Positions 42,212 to 52,930 are shown, counted from the first letter of the stretch. The stretch is 64,000 nt of DNA from Liopterus haemorrhoidalis (GCA_963971575.1 OZ020613.1:51454250-51518249); one strand, 5' to 3'. The notes: a model not told the origin generated them from the letters alone. Translations and numbers: made by a program.

Positions 42212-43197
42212 CAGTCTGTATAAGACATACATGCTTATGACTCAGGATTAGACATCTGCACAAATAATAAACAGGTTCAAACATGACAAGAACATCAAGA
42301 CCTAATACGCCCGATAATAAAAACTGTTTAGTTAGTGTTTTTCTTTCAGTAGTGCGGTTTTGTAATAATGAGTGCTATTTATGCAAAACGTTTTGAAACG
42401 GTATTTTTATGTACCCTCCCAAAAGGGCCAAAAATGTCCGTTTCAAGTGCAGCAAAATATATGCATAAGTCAGTAAACTTTGTGAAGTATAGGGTGAAAC
42501 GTTATAAAAAAAAATGTTGACGATTTACCTGATCGTGGATTAAAGAAAGTGACCACTAAAAAACATTATAAAGTGATTTTTAACGTTTTTAAAAATAATC
42601 CTATGTTATCTTTACGTAAATATCAAGCAATTTTGTTAAAAAAGAACATTAAGACCCTGAGAAGTCGTTTAATTGAAAATTGTATTAAATTCAGGATCTC
42701 CAAACAAAAACCATTGTTATCGATGAAACATGTCGAAAAACAACTCACTTGGGCCAAGGAAAATTTAGACTGCGATTGGATTGATGTGATTTTCTCTGAT
42801 GAATCTAGTTTTTACATAGGGGTACATGATATATAAGCTTCGAACAAAAAATTTTCAAAATTTGGATCAGCTAACTCGTCAAATACGGCAGATAACTGCC
42901 AAAGTATGCCGAAAAGCTGGTAGAAAGTGTACCAAAAAGATGCCAAGCAATAATTGATAATAATGGAGATTGGACCAATTATTATGTATAGTGCGTTCAA
43001 AGGAGAGAATGCAGTATTGCTCTTATGGCAAATGGGAGCGGTGTTGCCAAATGTTATAAGAGTGTCATATATGTCAATTATAATAATATGAAAAACTCGC
43101 ATGATTTACAAAAATCAACTCTTATAAAACTCATAATAACTTTTCTACTATAAGAGGTTCGCCAAAAATCAAAAATGACGTCTTATTATACAGACTG
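42212..43197 (+). mobile_element. Tc1-like element with both TIRs
   Basis: The ends CAGTCTGTATAA at 42212 and its complement at 43186-43197 are flanked by TA (42210-42211, 43198-43199). AAGAC follows on the left and TAAGACG on the right. The 986-bp length is short of the 1.3-1.7 kb usual for Tc1. The transposase is on the plus strand. Confidence 0.85.
42368..42989 (+). pseudogene. Tc1-like transposase with internal deletion
   Basis: From ATG 42368: AKRFETVFLCTLPKGPKMSV, SSAAKYMHKSVNFVKYRVK, a frameshift at the A run near 42515, then DLPDRGLKKVTTKKHYKVIF, RKYQAILLKKNIKTLRSRL and HVEKQLTWAKENLDCDWIDV. IFSDESSFYIG contains the first catalytic Asp. The rest of the DDE domain is deleted. The end reads KLVESVPKRCQAIIDNNGDW, the normal Tc1 C-terminus. 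The order fits the HTH-HTH-DDE architecture. It is inactive. Confidence 0.88.
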
Positions 43198-43444
43198 TAT
43201 GTAGAAAAATTCAACATATTTATTCTTTTCAACAAGTCTTCAATTTATTGATATTTTCTTCAAATTTGTTCCATATATCCTAATTAGATTTTCTCTAAAT
43301 TGTACAAATACATTTAACACCCTTTGTATTTCAATGTAATCAACCCAAAACAAAATCTTATTCCACCTTTCAACATGAACGTGTGAGAAATTCGCAAACA
43401 ACGTTATCGTGGTGTTGTAGGGTATAGAGGGGGGTAAAACAGTG

Positions 43445-43590
43445 GAAATCAAGGGTCATTGCTAGCTAATTGGTCGCGGTAGGCAGCTCTCTTAACCCGG
43501 AGAGTAGTCAGGATATTGTTAAACCGCCAACACGCCAGGGGATCGTGGTTCACACCAGGGTTAGACCGACGCAGCAAATACTGCAACGAA
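43445..43590 (+). mobile_element. Possible tRNA-like SINE fragment
   Basis: GCTAATTGGTCGCGGTAGGC resembles a Pol III A box and GATCGTGGTTCACACCAGG a degenerate B box, about 60 bp apart. No tail or target duplication was recognised. The region is less AT-rich than its flanks. Confidence 0.4.
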
Positions 43591-43954
43591 GATTCTAACA
43601 CAAACATTTTTAACCGCTGCTTTAATTTTGTTTTTAATTAAAATTTTCGAGGTAAATCAACATAATATTCGTATTTTTATATGTCAGAAGGAATTCTGAT
43701 TAAAAAGTAAAGATTTTAATGTCCTTAAATACAGAACTTTCCTGGAATATAAAAATTTGATATTTCTACATTTTTTTATATTTTTTTCTTATTTCCTGTT
43801 TCTTCTCTTCCGCTACTCTTTATTGTCGGTTTGGATACTGCTTTAAAGAACACGCAAAAGAATAACAAAGCAATACATTGGCCATTGTAATTTAAACCCG
43901 ATAAAGCAATTGGCGATAATATGTTATGTTGATAATATGACAATTATGGCAGAA

Positions 43955-44030
43955 AAGTAAAAAAATAATGATGTGAGGTGTCTCACATTTCAGGGTTTTG
44001 TAGATATTTAATAAGTGTAAAAAGTCAAAA
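43955..44030 (+). repeat. Repeat B, 5' fragment
   Basis: GATGTGAGGTGTCTCACATT, CAGGGTTTTGTAGATAT and TTAATAAGTG match the first part of repeat B (30999 onwards). The rest of the repeat is not present. Confidence 0.65.
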
Positions 44031-44034
44031 AACA

Positions 44035-44560
44035 GAATCAAAATCAACAATTTTTGATAATCATTTTTAATCGATATTTGAGTACTAAGAGCTTCCATTT
44101 AATTTGTTTAAACTAAATTTAAATAACTTACGTCATAAGAAAATATCCTATCGAATTTTTCCTGCGTTTGCTTCGTATCTACGTCTTCATTAAATTAATA
44201 AGAAATATATTGATAAAAAGCTTCTATAACGGGTCATATTAAATATACGTTTACTATAAGGATTTAAGTTCATTTTATTATTCGACCACTCACAAATTAC
44301 AGAAAATGATAAATATCTATTGATTTAAATTTAACTAAATAACAATTTTGGTTATAAAGTGATAGTGTCTTCGAACGTCCAATTGTGATTATTAAGTCAC
44401 ATTGGCGGAGGGATACTACTGCCGTAGATCACGTGCAGAAGAGGTGTTTGGCTTCCGCGGAAAAATAAAAATTGTTGCCGTTAATAATATTAATTTTTAT
44501 CCAATTATTTTGAATTTATTATTAATATTTTCGGTGTTTTATGTAATACGTGTGTAAACA
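44035..44560. other. Unassigned DNA
   Basis: No gene recognised. A GC-richer patch is at 44395-44465. Confidence 0.35.
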
Positions 44561-44574
44561 ATTTCGTGCTGCCA

Positions 44575-44660
44575 TTTTCGGCACTCTGTTGATAGTACGT
44601 GCGAAAATTCATGCTTGATTGAAAAAACCATGTTCACACTATAAGCAGTTTGCTAAGAAC
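44575..44660 (+). repeat. Dispersed repeat C, copy 3 (diverged)
   Basis: GCCATTTTCGGCACTCTG, GTACGTGCGAAAATTCAT and TTCACACTATAAGCAG match the start of copies at 22975 and 23560 less closely. Confidence 0.4.
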
Positions 44661-44669
44661 AAACTATGG

Positions 44670-45425
44670 TCTATTTCAAAGTAGAAAAATGTGTGTAAGA
44701 AGATAGGAGCTGTTTGTCCTTGCTTCGGATGGGTTTAGATACTCATCCCTATTACACTGTTAAAATATTGTTTTTAGTCCAAGTTGACAGTTGTTCAGTG
44801 TCGTACATTGGAAATATATATATACTTATATTATTTATTTTTTTTTTTCATATTTTGTTATTATTTACATATTTAGACTTTTATTTATATTCTTGGCGTA
44901 GATGTTATGGAGAAAATTCTCCAAGTAATTTGTTTTTACGCAGTTTTATATTTTTTAGGTTATCTGACATATAAATATTTTTTGACACTTGACAATTAAC
45001 AAGATCAAGATAGAGGACTAAAGACAGCCCAGCTGATAATGCCCAAAGAAGAAGTTATTGATATAATTTTTAGACTTCATATATACATATATTTTTAATT
45101 TTTATTTACAATAATTATTTAAATAAGAAACTTTAGCTCTGAAGATATATTGTTAGTTTTATTACTTTATTTAAACTCTTTTAGCCAAATATCTCTTTTT
45201 ATATATAGTACATAATTTTTAAAATTTATATTTTTTTAACTTTTTCAAGTTTCGCATTAAACTGATTTTATATCGTATAAATAACGTAAGTGTATTATCT
45301 GCCTTGTTTATTTCAATATCTTATTAATCTTTTGTAAATAAAAAAAAAAAAATCACTTGCTAACCCAGTTGCTACGCTAATTTTCCGCTATACTGTATTT
45401 ATCCAGTGTAAATCGTACTCGGTTC
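44670..45425. other. Unassigned AT-rich DNA
   Basis: Only short homopolymer and AT runs; no gene recognised. Confidence 0.4.
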
Positions 45426-45431
45426 GCAGCG

Positions 45432-45622
45432 CTATTATCTGTCTCATTTTGTATGACGGAACTAACAGTGAAAGTTCATTTATTATGTTGTATATTGACA
45501 ATACATTTATAATATTGTCATAGTATTAGTTCACACGGATACGCTAAAGTCTGTTTACACCACAACAGTCACCAAAGTAACCAGATCTAGTTTCGTATTA
45601 CAAATTGAGACGGATTATATCT
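45432..45622. mobile_element. MITE family H, copy 1
   Basis: The left end TATTATCTGTCTCATTTTGT and the complement of the right end ATATAATCCGTCTCAATTTG are inverted repeats. Inside lies AAGTCTGTTTACACCACAAC followed by AGTCACCAAAGTAACCAGAT, which is reversed at 63240-63290 in a second copy. No coding sequence. Confidence 0.7.
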
Positions 45623-45744
45623 ACTTTTTTTTAATTTGAAACAGACCATAGATCTGCTTATTTTGGTTATTTGAAAAATATTCCTTACGATGTAAAACCG
45701 ACTTTAGGTTGTTAAGGTTATGATCATTATAATTAAGATATCAT

Positions 45745-46645
45745 TTTTCGGGTTTTGTAGGTATGACCAAAAAACCCTTATACCGTTATTTTGTCGTCTG
45801 TCTGTCTGTTCGGTAAAAATTGTAGCCAAACGGCTAAACCTAGAGAGTTGAAATTTGGCATGCTTATACAACTCTTTGACCCGCACATAGGAAAAATACT
45901 AAAACATCTAAAAAACATACCCCCCTAAAAATATAAACAAATATGTGCTCATCGAAATCTAAAATATTTTTTTTAAATTCTGAGTAGGGTATCAAATGAA
46001 ACCCTTAGTACGTGGATTAACGATCAAATTTTTATCTTTGCAAAATAAATTATTTTGATGCGATTTTTGCCAAAATTGTGCAAAAAAAATTTTGTCCCAC
46101 ACCCTGTAGCCCAGATGGTTTAAACTAAAAATCTGAAAAAATTCTAAGTAATGTACATTGGTGTGAACCGGAATAGTACAACAGGAATTTTTGATCAGAT
46201 TATGTTTTCGGAAAATAACGCATTTTTTGTGGTTTTTGGTTCACAAAGTACAAAAGCTATACCAATGTAAGACAATGACATGCATGGCGTGCGATGGCGT
46301 AATGGGTTAGAGCACTGCTGGAAAACGAAGGGTTTCGAGTTCGAGTACGGAGTGAATTTTATTTTTTCTGTTTTTTTTTTTTGCATTTTTATAATGTAGA
46401 AATTATTTTATCAAAATTCTAGTTATATTTTAACAAATGTTGTATTTATTTTTTAAGAGCGTAAGTTTAATAACCAGTCTTATTATATGATTAACAGACG
46501 ATAAATTATTTTAAAAATATCGTTCATTTTGCCGTGATTACTACAAAGTAAAATTTGTCCTACACACTCAGCATACCACCTTCACTTATTATATACCTGC
46601 GAAACCCTGAAATGTGTGAATATTCACACTTCACATCAATTTTTA
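45745..46645 (-). repeat. Dispersed repeat B, copy 3
   Basis: In reverse orientation it runs from the 3' tip (CGGGTTTTGTAGGTATGACC) at 45749 to the 5' tip (ATTCACACTTCACATCAAT) at about 46640. CTGT units are short here (45796-45812). The tRNA-like slot is at 46283-46354. Its insertion in repeat E defines the family's ends better than the other copies do. Confidence 0.85.
46283..46354 (+). other. tRNA-like sequence in repeat B copy 3
   Basis: GCGATGGCGTAATGGGTTAG and AGCACTG make an A-box-like start and TTTCGAGTTCGAGTACGG a B-box-like end. A T-rich run follows (46358-46382). Orientation relative to the rest of repeat B is the same as in copies 1 and 2, but the tRNA-like sequence is different. 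Confidence 0.65.
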
Positions 46646-46794
46646 ATTATGACATAATATTTCAAATGGATCGACATTTTAAAAAAGTGACATTTTTTAA
46701 TACCAACATGACATACAGCTTCAAGGTGCAAACTATTGAAAACAAAATTACCTCTTAGTTTGTTCTTACAAAAGTGAACTGCTTATATTTGCAT

Positions 46795-47480
46795 AAATAA
46801 CTATACTTCAATTCTAAATTTTTCTTAACTGTCAAAAATAATCTAGAAAAACGACAAATTCATAACAGAGAAAACAATGTCCACTTATTTTTCCATTCAA
46901 AAATACGACAAATTAAAGAATACTTAAATATTCACCCTCAAATTGTGAAATAATAGCTTAGGATGTAGGGATGTAGATGTGTTACCAGTTAAAAACAGTT
47001 TTATTAAAGAATAATGGCAGAATAAACATTAAAGTAACTCATAATTTATATTTGAAGTTTTAGAATATTTTATAACAAAAAATGTTATATTTCACTAACA
47101 GGATATATTTATTTATTTAGTCGTTAAATCTTTTTTCAGTTTTCTGTTGTCAGGATGTTAGAATTTGAGTATTATGCTTTTAATGAATTGTTAGGTTTAT
47201 CGAGAGAATCGATAGCTGATTATTCGTTGATTAATTGATTAATAATAATTGATAAACTGATTAATAACTAATATCATAATGCGAATTGGCCTTATAAGAC
47301 AAATATCAAAAGGCATGGTGATCTCAGAAATAAGGCTACACTTACACGTATCACTTATTTGCCATTATTTTAAAGGTATTGTGTGGTTGTACTATCAGCG
47401 GCACCAACTATACGCGAATCACTTTTTAGTGGTCTCTTGAAGTCCATATCGACCACAAAGAACCACACCACAATTTTTGA
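46795..47480. other. Unassigned DNA
   Basis: No gene recognised. TGTGTGGTTGTACTATC at 47380 and GACCACAAAGAACCACACC at 47450 are partly complementary and could be a small decayed foldback. Confidence 0.4.
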
Positions 47481-47486
47481 AAGTTA

Positions 47487-47669
47487 AAGTCTGTTCCTTT
47501 GATTTAGTCTGAACTAGATTTTCAATTCTAGTTACTTTTACCGATTGATTGAAGCTTATGATCATTTTGTTCAGGGAAAGCCAACTTCAATATATAAAAA
47601 AAATAGCTAATGACAACTTACAAAAATGAAAATTCCGGTTAGTTCCGCATAATCGTTTGGAATAGACTG
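47487..47669. mobile_element. TA-flanked MITE, relative of the 12.5-kb MITE
   Basis: The left end AAGTCTGTTCC and the complement of the right end, CAGTCTATTCCAAACGATTA, match the ends at 12472-13039. TA flanks at 47485-47486 and 47670-47671. 183 bp, no coding sequence. Confidence 0.8.
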
Positions 47670-47679
47670 TAATAAACTA

Positions 47680-48505
47680 AATTTTACATAATATTAATAT
47701 CAAACTACAACTAAATGTAAAAATAGTCATTACTTTATTAAATTTCAAAAATTGTAACATAAAATTATATCTACGCAATTCACTGATGATTATTTAAAAT
47801 ATAAATCGAAACGTTAGCGAAGTTAAAATATTGTTTCAATTTCTGACCAGTCTGAATCCCATTACTTCCTCATAATATTATAATCTACGGACGTAACTCA
47901 TGTAATTCAAGTAAAAATTAATGGCATATTCCACCATTTTGGTATTTAGTACCAAGATTCCACACAAGATGGCAGACCAATGTCCGTAATGTATGAATTT
48001 TAGAATATTGATAGAAGGTTATCTTGACAACAAAAGATGGTCGCCCAGTAGCTAATTGTTGGTTATTTGAAATTTAAATGTTTTAATCGATTACTGTGGT
48101 TAAATAACCACGGTGGTTATTTAGATTTAAGCGAGTTAAACGGATGTGTTTTACAAAAATATTTTTACTTTCTCACGACTTTCATTTACGTACTTTCTAA
48201 CATAAAAATGTACATTTAATAATTTTTGGCACTGACAGTGTTACTATGGTAACACTTCACGCACTAGTGCTTAAAAGTGCTATTTTAGGCACTGTAAGTA
48301 GATCCGTTATAACGCGTTATTCTCAACTAAGTCAATCATTTTGCAACCTATTGAGCTTTGAACAATTTAACATTTTGAAAAACGTTTCAATGGATTTAAT
48401 TTTGTATCAGTTGGGAAAACTGAGACAATCTACAAGAAAAATGCATTAAGATGTCAATAACATAATTAAATCGATTACCTTACTCTTAATGAAAGGAATG
48501 GTAGA
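47680..48505. other. Unassigned DNA
   Basis: No gene recognised. The plus-strand open frame 48246-48449 has no known domain. Confidence 0.35.
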
Positions 48506-48512
48506 ATCTGGA

Positions 48513-48533
48513 ACTTACCTGAAAACAAAAAAT
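48513..48533 (-). promoter_or_regulatory. Candidate recursive splice site
   Basis: Minus strand: GATTTTTTGTTTTCAG directly followed by GTAAGTTCC. It is an acceptor and a donor sharing one AG|GT, as at 6545-6566. Downstream sequence at both sites shares AGATT, then GGTAAT-G-TTTAATTAT, so they may be copies of the same repeat. Confidence 0.4.
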
Positions 48534-48841
48534 CAATAATTAAAAATGGAAATAAACATTTTAACCTAAATTTATTCTTAACTTTAAAACAATAATAAAT
48601 ACAAACAATTATAACACAATTGATAAATAAAATTATGATATAGGGTTTTTTCATTTCAAAACCGTATGGAGGAAAAAAAATCAAAAGGCGCATAGCTCTT
48701 GGAAAAAAATATGGGACACTAAAATATGTAATTAATCCGAAAATACCAATATAAATAAAAGGAAGAATTCTTCAAAAAATTCTAGCGTTTCCTTCATGTG
48801 TTTTATTGCTATGTCCATATACATTCTTAGTTTGTAAAATT

Positions 48842-49225
48842 TTGCAATTCGAACAGATTTTGCCGGCGTACCTCAAGGATCCATACTAAGCCCTACCTTA
48901 TATAACATCTACATTAATGACATTCCTCAATCAGCCACTCCAGATCTAAATTTGGCGATATATGCAGATGACACTGCTATATTCTGTCAAGAAAAATCCC
49001 CAGAATATATAACCACCATAAATGATTACATTAAAAAGCCGAACATTAGTATAAAAGAAGGCGAATCAAAATAAATGTAGACAAAATCACAGCAATACTA
49101 TTTTCCAAAAGACAACATCTGCCTTTCCAGAATCTTTCATTAAATGGTAAAATTATCAAATGGAGTAACAATAGTAAATACTTGGGCATTACAATCAACA
49201 AAAAATTCACCGTCAAAGATGTCAA
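48842..49225 (+). pseudogene. Jockey-type reverse transcriptase fragment
   Basis: RTDFAGVPQGSILSPTLYNI, YINDIPQSATPDLNLAIYAD and DTAIFCQEKSPEYI cover the RT palm, with the YADD catalytic motif intact. After a frameshift near 49065 come KINVDKITAILFSKR and KYLGITINKKF. These blocks match jockey-clade LINEs. Both ends are truncated, and no poly(A) tail is attached. It has no link to the CR1-like copy at 21 kb beyond shared RT motifs. Confidence 0.9.
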
Positions 49226-49330
49226 ACTGTACGATAGAAGCGTCAGTTGCCAGATGGTAGCACTAGTCTAGCGCAATCCCGAAATATAAGAGGCAACTCT
49301 CGTAAGTATATAGAATTTAATTCTACTTAA

Positions 49331-49851
49331 CCCTTTACCACATAGTGTGCCATATATGGCACATTCCGATTTTTATTTTTTATTTTACTTTTAAAACTGA
49401 ATCAGAACGTTACTTCTTGAATGTTCATATATGCCACATACACAGCAATGGATCGTGCAGTATCTCAAGTAATGGGCTGTAATAGTTTTGAGGATATCAA
49501 GCGAAATTTGCACTTCAACGATAACTCTGAATTTATTGAGAAAGGACAACTAGAAGATACGACCTTTTCTTTCAAAAATTCGAGGGCGACTACTTTTAAT
49601 CCTTAATGAAGAACACCTAGCTATTGCCGAGCAAATAATACGGAATCATTTTCTTTTGTAACATAATGTAGAATCATAATGTTCCATGTATGGCACAAAC
49701 CCTAAATTATTATTTTAATTATTATTTTTTCATAAAAATAATAATTAATATTTTAAATATATTTTTTAAATTAATTTTTCTATCAATAAGAACCAATTCC
49801 TAATGCTCATGAATTATTTCAGCGAAAAATAAAAATTCATGCAGTAAAGGG
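49331..49851 (+). mobile_element. Non-autonomous piggyBac element
   Basis: CCCTTTACCACA at the left and GCAGTAAAGGG at the right are inverted tips. TTAA stands outside each (49327-49330, 49852-49855), the signature target of piggyBac. A perfect 18-bp palindrome TGTGCCATATATGGCACA is at 49346-49363, and a variant CCATGTATGGCACA lies near 49690. The 521-bp length is far below the 2.3-2.5 kb of an autonomous copy. A transposase N-terminal piece remains inside. Confidence 0.9.
49421..49660 (+). pseudogene. piggyBac transposase N-terminal fragment
   Basis: AVSQVMGCNSFEDIKRNLHF and NDNSEF correspond to the MS--RFE-I-R-LHFNDN block of piggyBac transposases, which lies just before the catalytic domain. 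A frameshift follows near 49600 and the next frame has LNEEHLAIAEQII. The catalytic Asp residues and Cys-rich end are absent. Confidence 0.75.
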
Positions 49852-49859
49852 TTAAATAT

Positions 49860-50745
49860 TATTATCTGATACACTATCAGAAACATCTTCAAGATAAAAT
49901 AATTATGAATTACAATAAGTAAATAAATAAATAGCAGTCCTGTTCTGACTAGAATATATTTACTTTTTGTTTTGAAATCATATATTTTTTGTTACAAATA
50001 TCTGTAGAAAATTAAGAACAATTGACAGTAAAAAATTGACTTTTTTGTCGTTTTTCTTCTATCCAAAGGACGGTCTATTATTTTCTGATCCATTAGCTTT
50101 TATTCAATTTTTTCTTGAGGAATTCTCATGTTTACCAACCTAAGAAAACTAACACACTATAACTTCACAGTACAGTGATTTCAACAGATAATGATAAAGT
50201 GTGTTTTCAAATACAAAACCATGTATTTGGCTGCAGTCCAGTTTATTAAGAATTGGCACGATACCTTGCAAAACATTTTGCAATACTGTTGTTTATGGAC
50301 TTGCAAACATGAATGATTTAATAACCAAAAAGTCGATTTTTAAACTGTAAATATATTTATGGAGTACAAACGAGTGCTCAGACATCTACTGATATCTTTT
50401 TGAACTTATAGATTTAAGATACAACGCTATTCCAAAATTTTAAGCAGATCAAAATGAAATTTTTATTTTTGTAAGTTATCCCTAGCTCCCCTTTTAACGA
50501 TTGAAGTGGGCTTTCACTAAACCAAATGATCAAAAGCCTAATTTAAACGTTAAAAGGTATTAGTTTTCAAAATCTACTTCCGCGTAAATCAAAGAAATCG
50601 GTTATACAAGGTACGAGCAAAAAAAATTAAATTTTAATGGTTTGAAAAATAAGATGACATTATCCTATTCTATACGCGTTTATTAAAATTTACCAAAAAT
50701 TGACGTGGGGTATGAAGTTTTATAAATTTCAGTAGTTCGTAAATA
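49860..50745. other. Unassigned AT-rich DNA
   Basis: No gene or element ends recognised. Confidence 0.4.
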
Positions 50746-50750
50746 TCTAC

Positions 50751-51147
50751 TATAGTCTATCTCAGAAAGAGCGATAGCAATAAATCTTTTTGTCAGGCAG
50801 TTACCAGTCGCGTGCACAATTTAAACACGTTTAAATTGGTTTTGTGTATTTCTATATTACTATTTATCATTTTATTAAACGCAAGCCTGTGACCATATTT
50901 ATCATATCATTAAACGCATGCCTGTGACCATATTTTGCTTCAAAATTTTAGGGTAAATTTTTTTATGATCTATTGTGTTTAACCCTAGTTCGTGTTCCCA
51001 TATAAGATGTGCGGCACACTCTGTTGTTTCTTAACATTATTTCGTTTCGAACTATTCATATTTTATGTGCCGCTTCTGTGTGAAAAAACAATAACTTTTT
51101 ACAAATAATAAATTTTATTATTATCGCTCTTTCTGAGATAGACTATA
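50751..51147. mobile_element. MITE with 34-bp TIRs
   Basis: TATAGTCTATCTCAGAAAGA at the left is repeated inverted at 51114-51147, with about two mismatches over 34 bp. A direct duplication containing TTAAACGCA-GCCTGTGACC occurs at about 50868-50936. TA is at the outer edges. No coding sequence. Confidence 0.8.
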
Positions 51148-51149
51148 CA

Positions 51150-51960
51150 TGATTTGGACATTTTTGACTTTAACACATTGCATAACATACTTACAAAAGT
51201 TTGCAACGTTTAATAAGAGTAAATTACGATATATTTTTGAATTACAATTGTAGAATTACAAGTATTCGCTGTCAGTATATATGGAACGGGATAGTTTATA
51301 AGAACAGCAGGATCGGGAAATATTTTAAACATAATAATTATTTGAAATATTTGAAATAATACGCATATATTTGAAATGATGTAATTCAAATAATTTAAAT
51401 GTATTTGAAATACATCATTTCGACAATCGATAATTATATGAAATACTAGGAAATATTTGATTTTTTTTTTTTTTTTGAAATATATTAAACACAATATTTT
51501 AAATATTCCCATCTCTTCTACTGAGCGGGACGTGATCCAGTAACTACCCAACGGGATGATCGAACTTGTATCCGATGGTTCGACTTCGAGGTCGCCGCGA
51601 AACAGCAAGTTCCATCGTTTGCCAGTAAACTCAAATTCGAGGACTGATTATTTCGCCAAGAACAGTATCTCGGAGGTTAAATGAAACAAAAGTTATAAAT
51701 CTAACTGCGATCTAGCTACAAAGCCGGAACTCATCGAAATTCACCAGAAAGAGCCAGTACCGGCGCCGTCGATCGTCAGTCGAACTACCGAAAAGGCAAA
51801 AACAAAGGATAATGCTGGGTACATCCCCTTTTGAAAGTCAGATTTTTGGAAGGCAATTACTACACGCTCTTTGGAAAATGTATGGAAAATCAGCATCAAT
51901 TTTTCAATTACTTTCGTATCAGTACTAATACATTTAATTTTCTCGTTAAATGATTAGAAT
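51150..51960. other. AT-rich, then GC-richer unassigned DNA
   Basis: 51320-51480 holds many ATTTGAAAT motifs and a T run. 51515-51790 is clearly GC-richer (ACGTGATCCAGTAACTACCC, CCGTCGATCGTCAGTCGAAC) without a recognisable domain. A minus open frame at 51210-51608 covers part of it but is low-complexity for most of its length. A similar GC-rich patch lies beyond the mariner at 53085-53150. It could be part of an unrecognised element. Confidence 0.4.
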
Positions 51961-51974
51961 ATATTAGGTGTACC

Positions 51975-52218
51975 CAGTGATGGTATCCTACCGGTTCGCG
52001 CGAACCGTTTCTTAAAATTATTGAAACCTTAGGCCTGCAGTGTTGCAAATGTCATATTTATTTTATCGGTTATTAATAATACGATCTTAAAATTTTTTCC
52101 TTATATTTAAGAAATGGAAGTAAGTGATTTGTTTTTACTCTTAAAAATACGGAATAGGTTCTTAGATATCACATGAGTTTATAGAACCGCTTCCTGAAAA
52201 TTTAGGATGCCATCACTG
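51975..52218. mobile_element. hAT-like MITE with perfect 8-bp duplication
   Basis: Ends CAGTGATGGTATCCTACC and the complement CAGTGATGGCATCCTAAA. GGTGTACC is exact at 51967-51974 and 52219-52226. GGTTCGCGCGAACC next to the left end is a short palindrome, as in related hAT MITEs. It sits in the mariner's left TIR and would disable it. Confidence 0.93.
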
Positions 52219-52229
52219 GGTGTACCGGA

Positions 52230-52930
52230 AAGTTTTTTCGTGTATTTGGTATTATTAAAATAAAAACAAATCAAAAGAATAAAACGTACTTTATTGAGTA
52301 AAAAGTTTCCATCGTGCTCTATAACCCTCTGCCATCTATCAGGAAGACAAAATATTCCCGATTTATAAAACTCCTGATTTTTTGAAGAAAAAAATTGTTC
52401 ATGGGTCATTTTAACATGGTTCATGTCTCTAACTGTCTTGTTTTTTAAAAATTGTTCCAGTGATCGAAATAAGTGATAGTCGGATGGTGCAATGTCTGGT
52501 GAGTAGGGTGGGTATGGTAGAACCTCCCAACCAAGCCCGGAAGGTCTTTCACGTGTCTTTTTTGATGCAGGAAGTCAGGCATTGTTGTGTTGAAGAATAA
52601 TTCCTCTTCTATTCACAATTTCTGGCCGTTTTCTGGTAAAGTTCTGATTCAGTCGATCCAATTGTTCATAGATCAGAATTAACACTTTGCTCCGGTTTTA
52701 ACATCTCATAATAAATGATTCCTTTATAGGGCCTTTCAGAATTTTTTAAACCACCTTTGACATGTGCTTGCACTTAGTTTATCACCAAAAACAGTGCAAA
52801 TGTTTTTTGTAGCAACTGTAGCAGAATTTTTTGTATGGTACTCATGAAACATTAAACAGCGTAAAAAATGTTTTGATGGAAATTCTTTCGCCATTTTAAA
52901 ATGTAAGGGTTTAAAATGAAACGAAAACAA
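52230..52930 (-). pseudogene. Mariner transposase with internal deletion
   Basis: From about 52888 the minus strand reads FHEYHTKNSATVATKNICTV, FGDKLSASTCQRWFKKF (first helix-turn-helix). The next motifs are already catalytic-domain: KGIIYYEMLKPEQSVNSDLY, EQLDRLNQNFTRKRPEIV, LQHNNA (second Asp lost), LPYPPYSPDIAPSDYHLF (third Asp kept), then HEQFFSSKNQEFYKSGI and LPDRWQRVIEHDGNF. The second HTH, linker and first Asp are deleted. Frameshifts occur. It is dead. Confidence 0.88.

Larger units (their letters stand above)
45650..46790 (+). repeat. Dispersed repeat E, split by repeat B copy 3
   Basis: The two outer parts (45650-45744 and 46646-46790) together match the reverse complement of 62270-62460. 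Landmarks are AAATATTCCTTACG, TGTAAAACC, AAGATATCATTT | TATGACATA, TCAAATGGA, TTTTTTAATACCAACATGAC, TGCAAACTATTG. The copy at 62.4 kb is continuous across the insertion point. Confidence 0.75.

Noticed and set aside
11900..46354. Functional tRNA genes at the tRNA-like sequences
   Set aside because: T arms or acceptor stems pair poorly and all sit in repeats; no clear anticodon loop could be set.
51210..51608. 132-codon minus-strand open frame
   Set aside because: Mostly low-complexity AT-rich sequence; only the first 35 residues come from GC-richer DNA and match no family I know.
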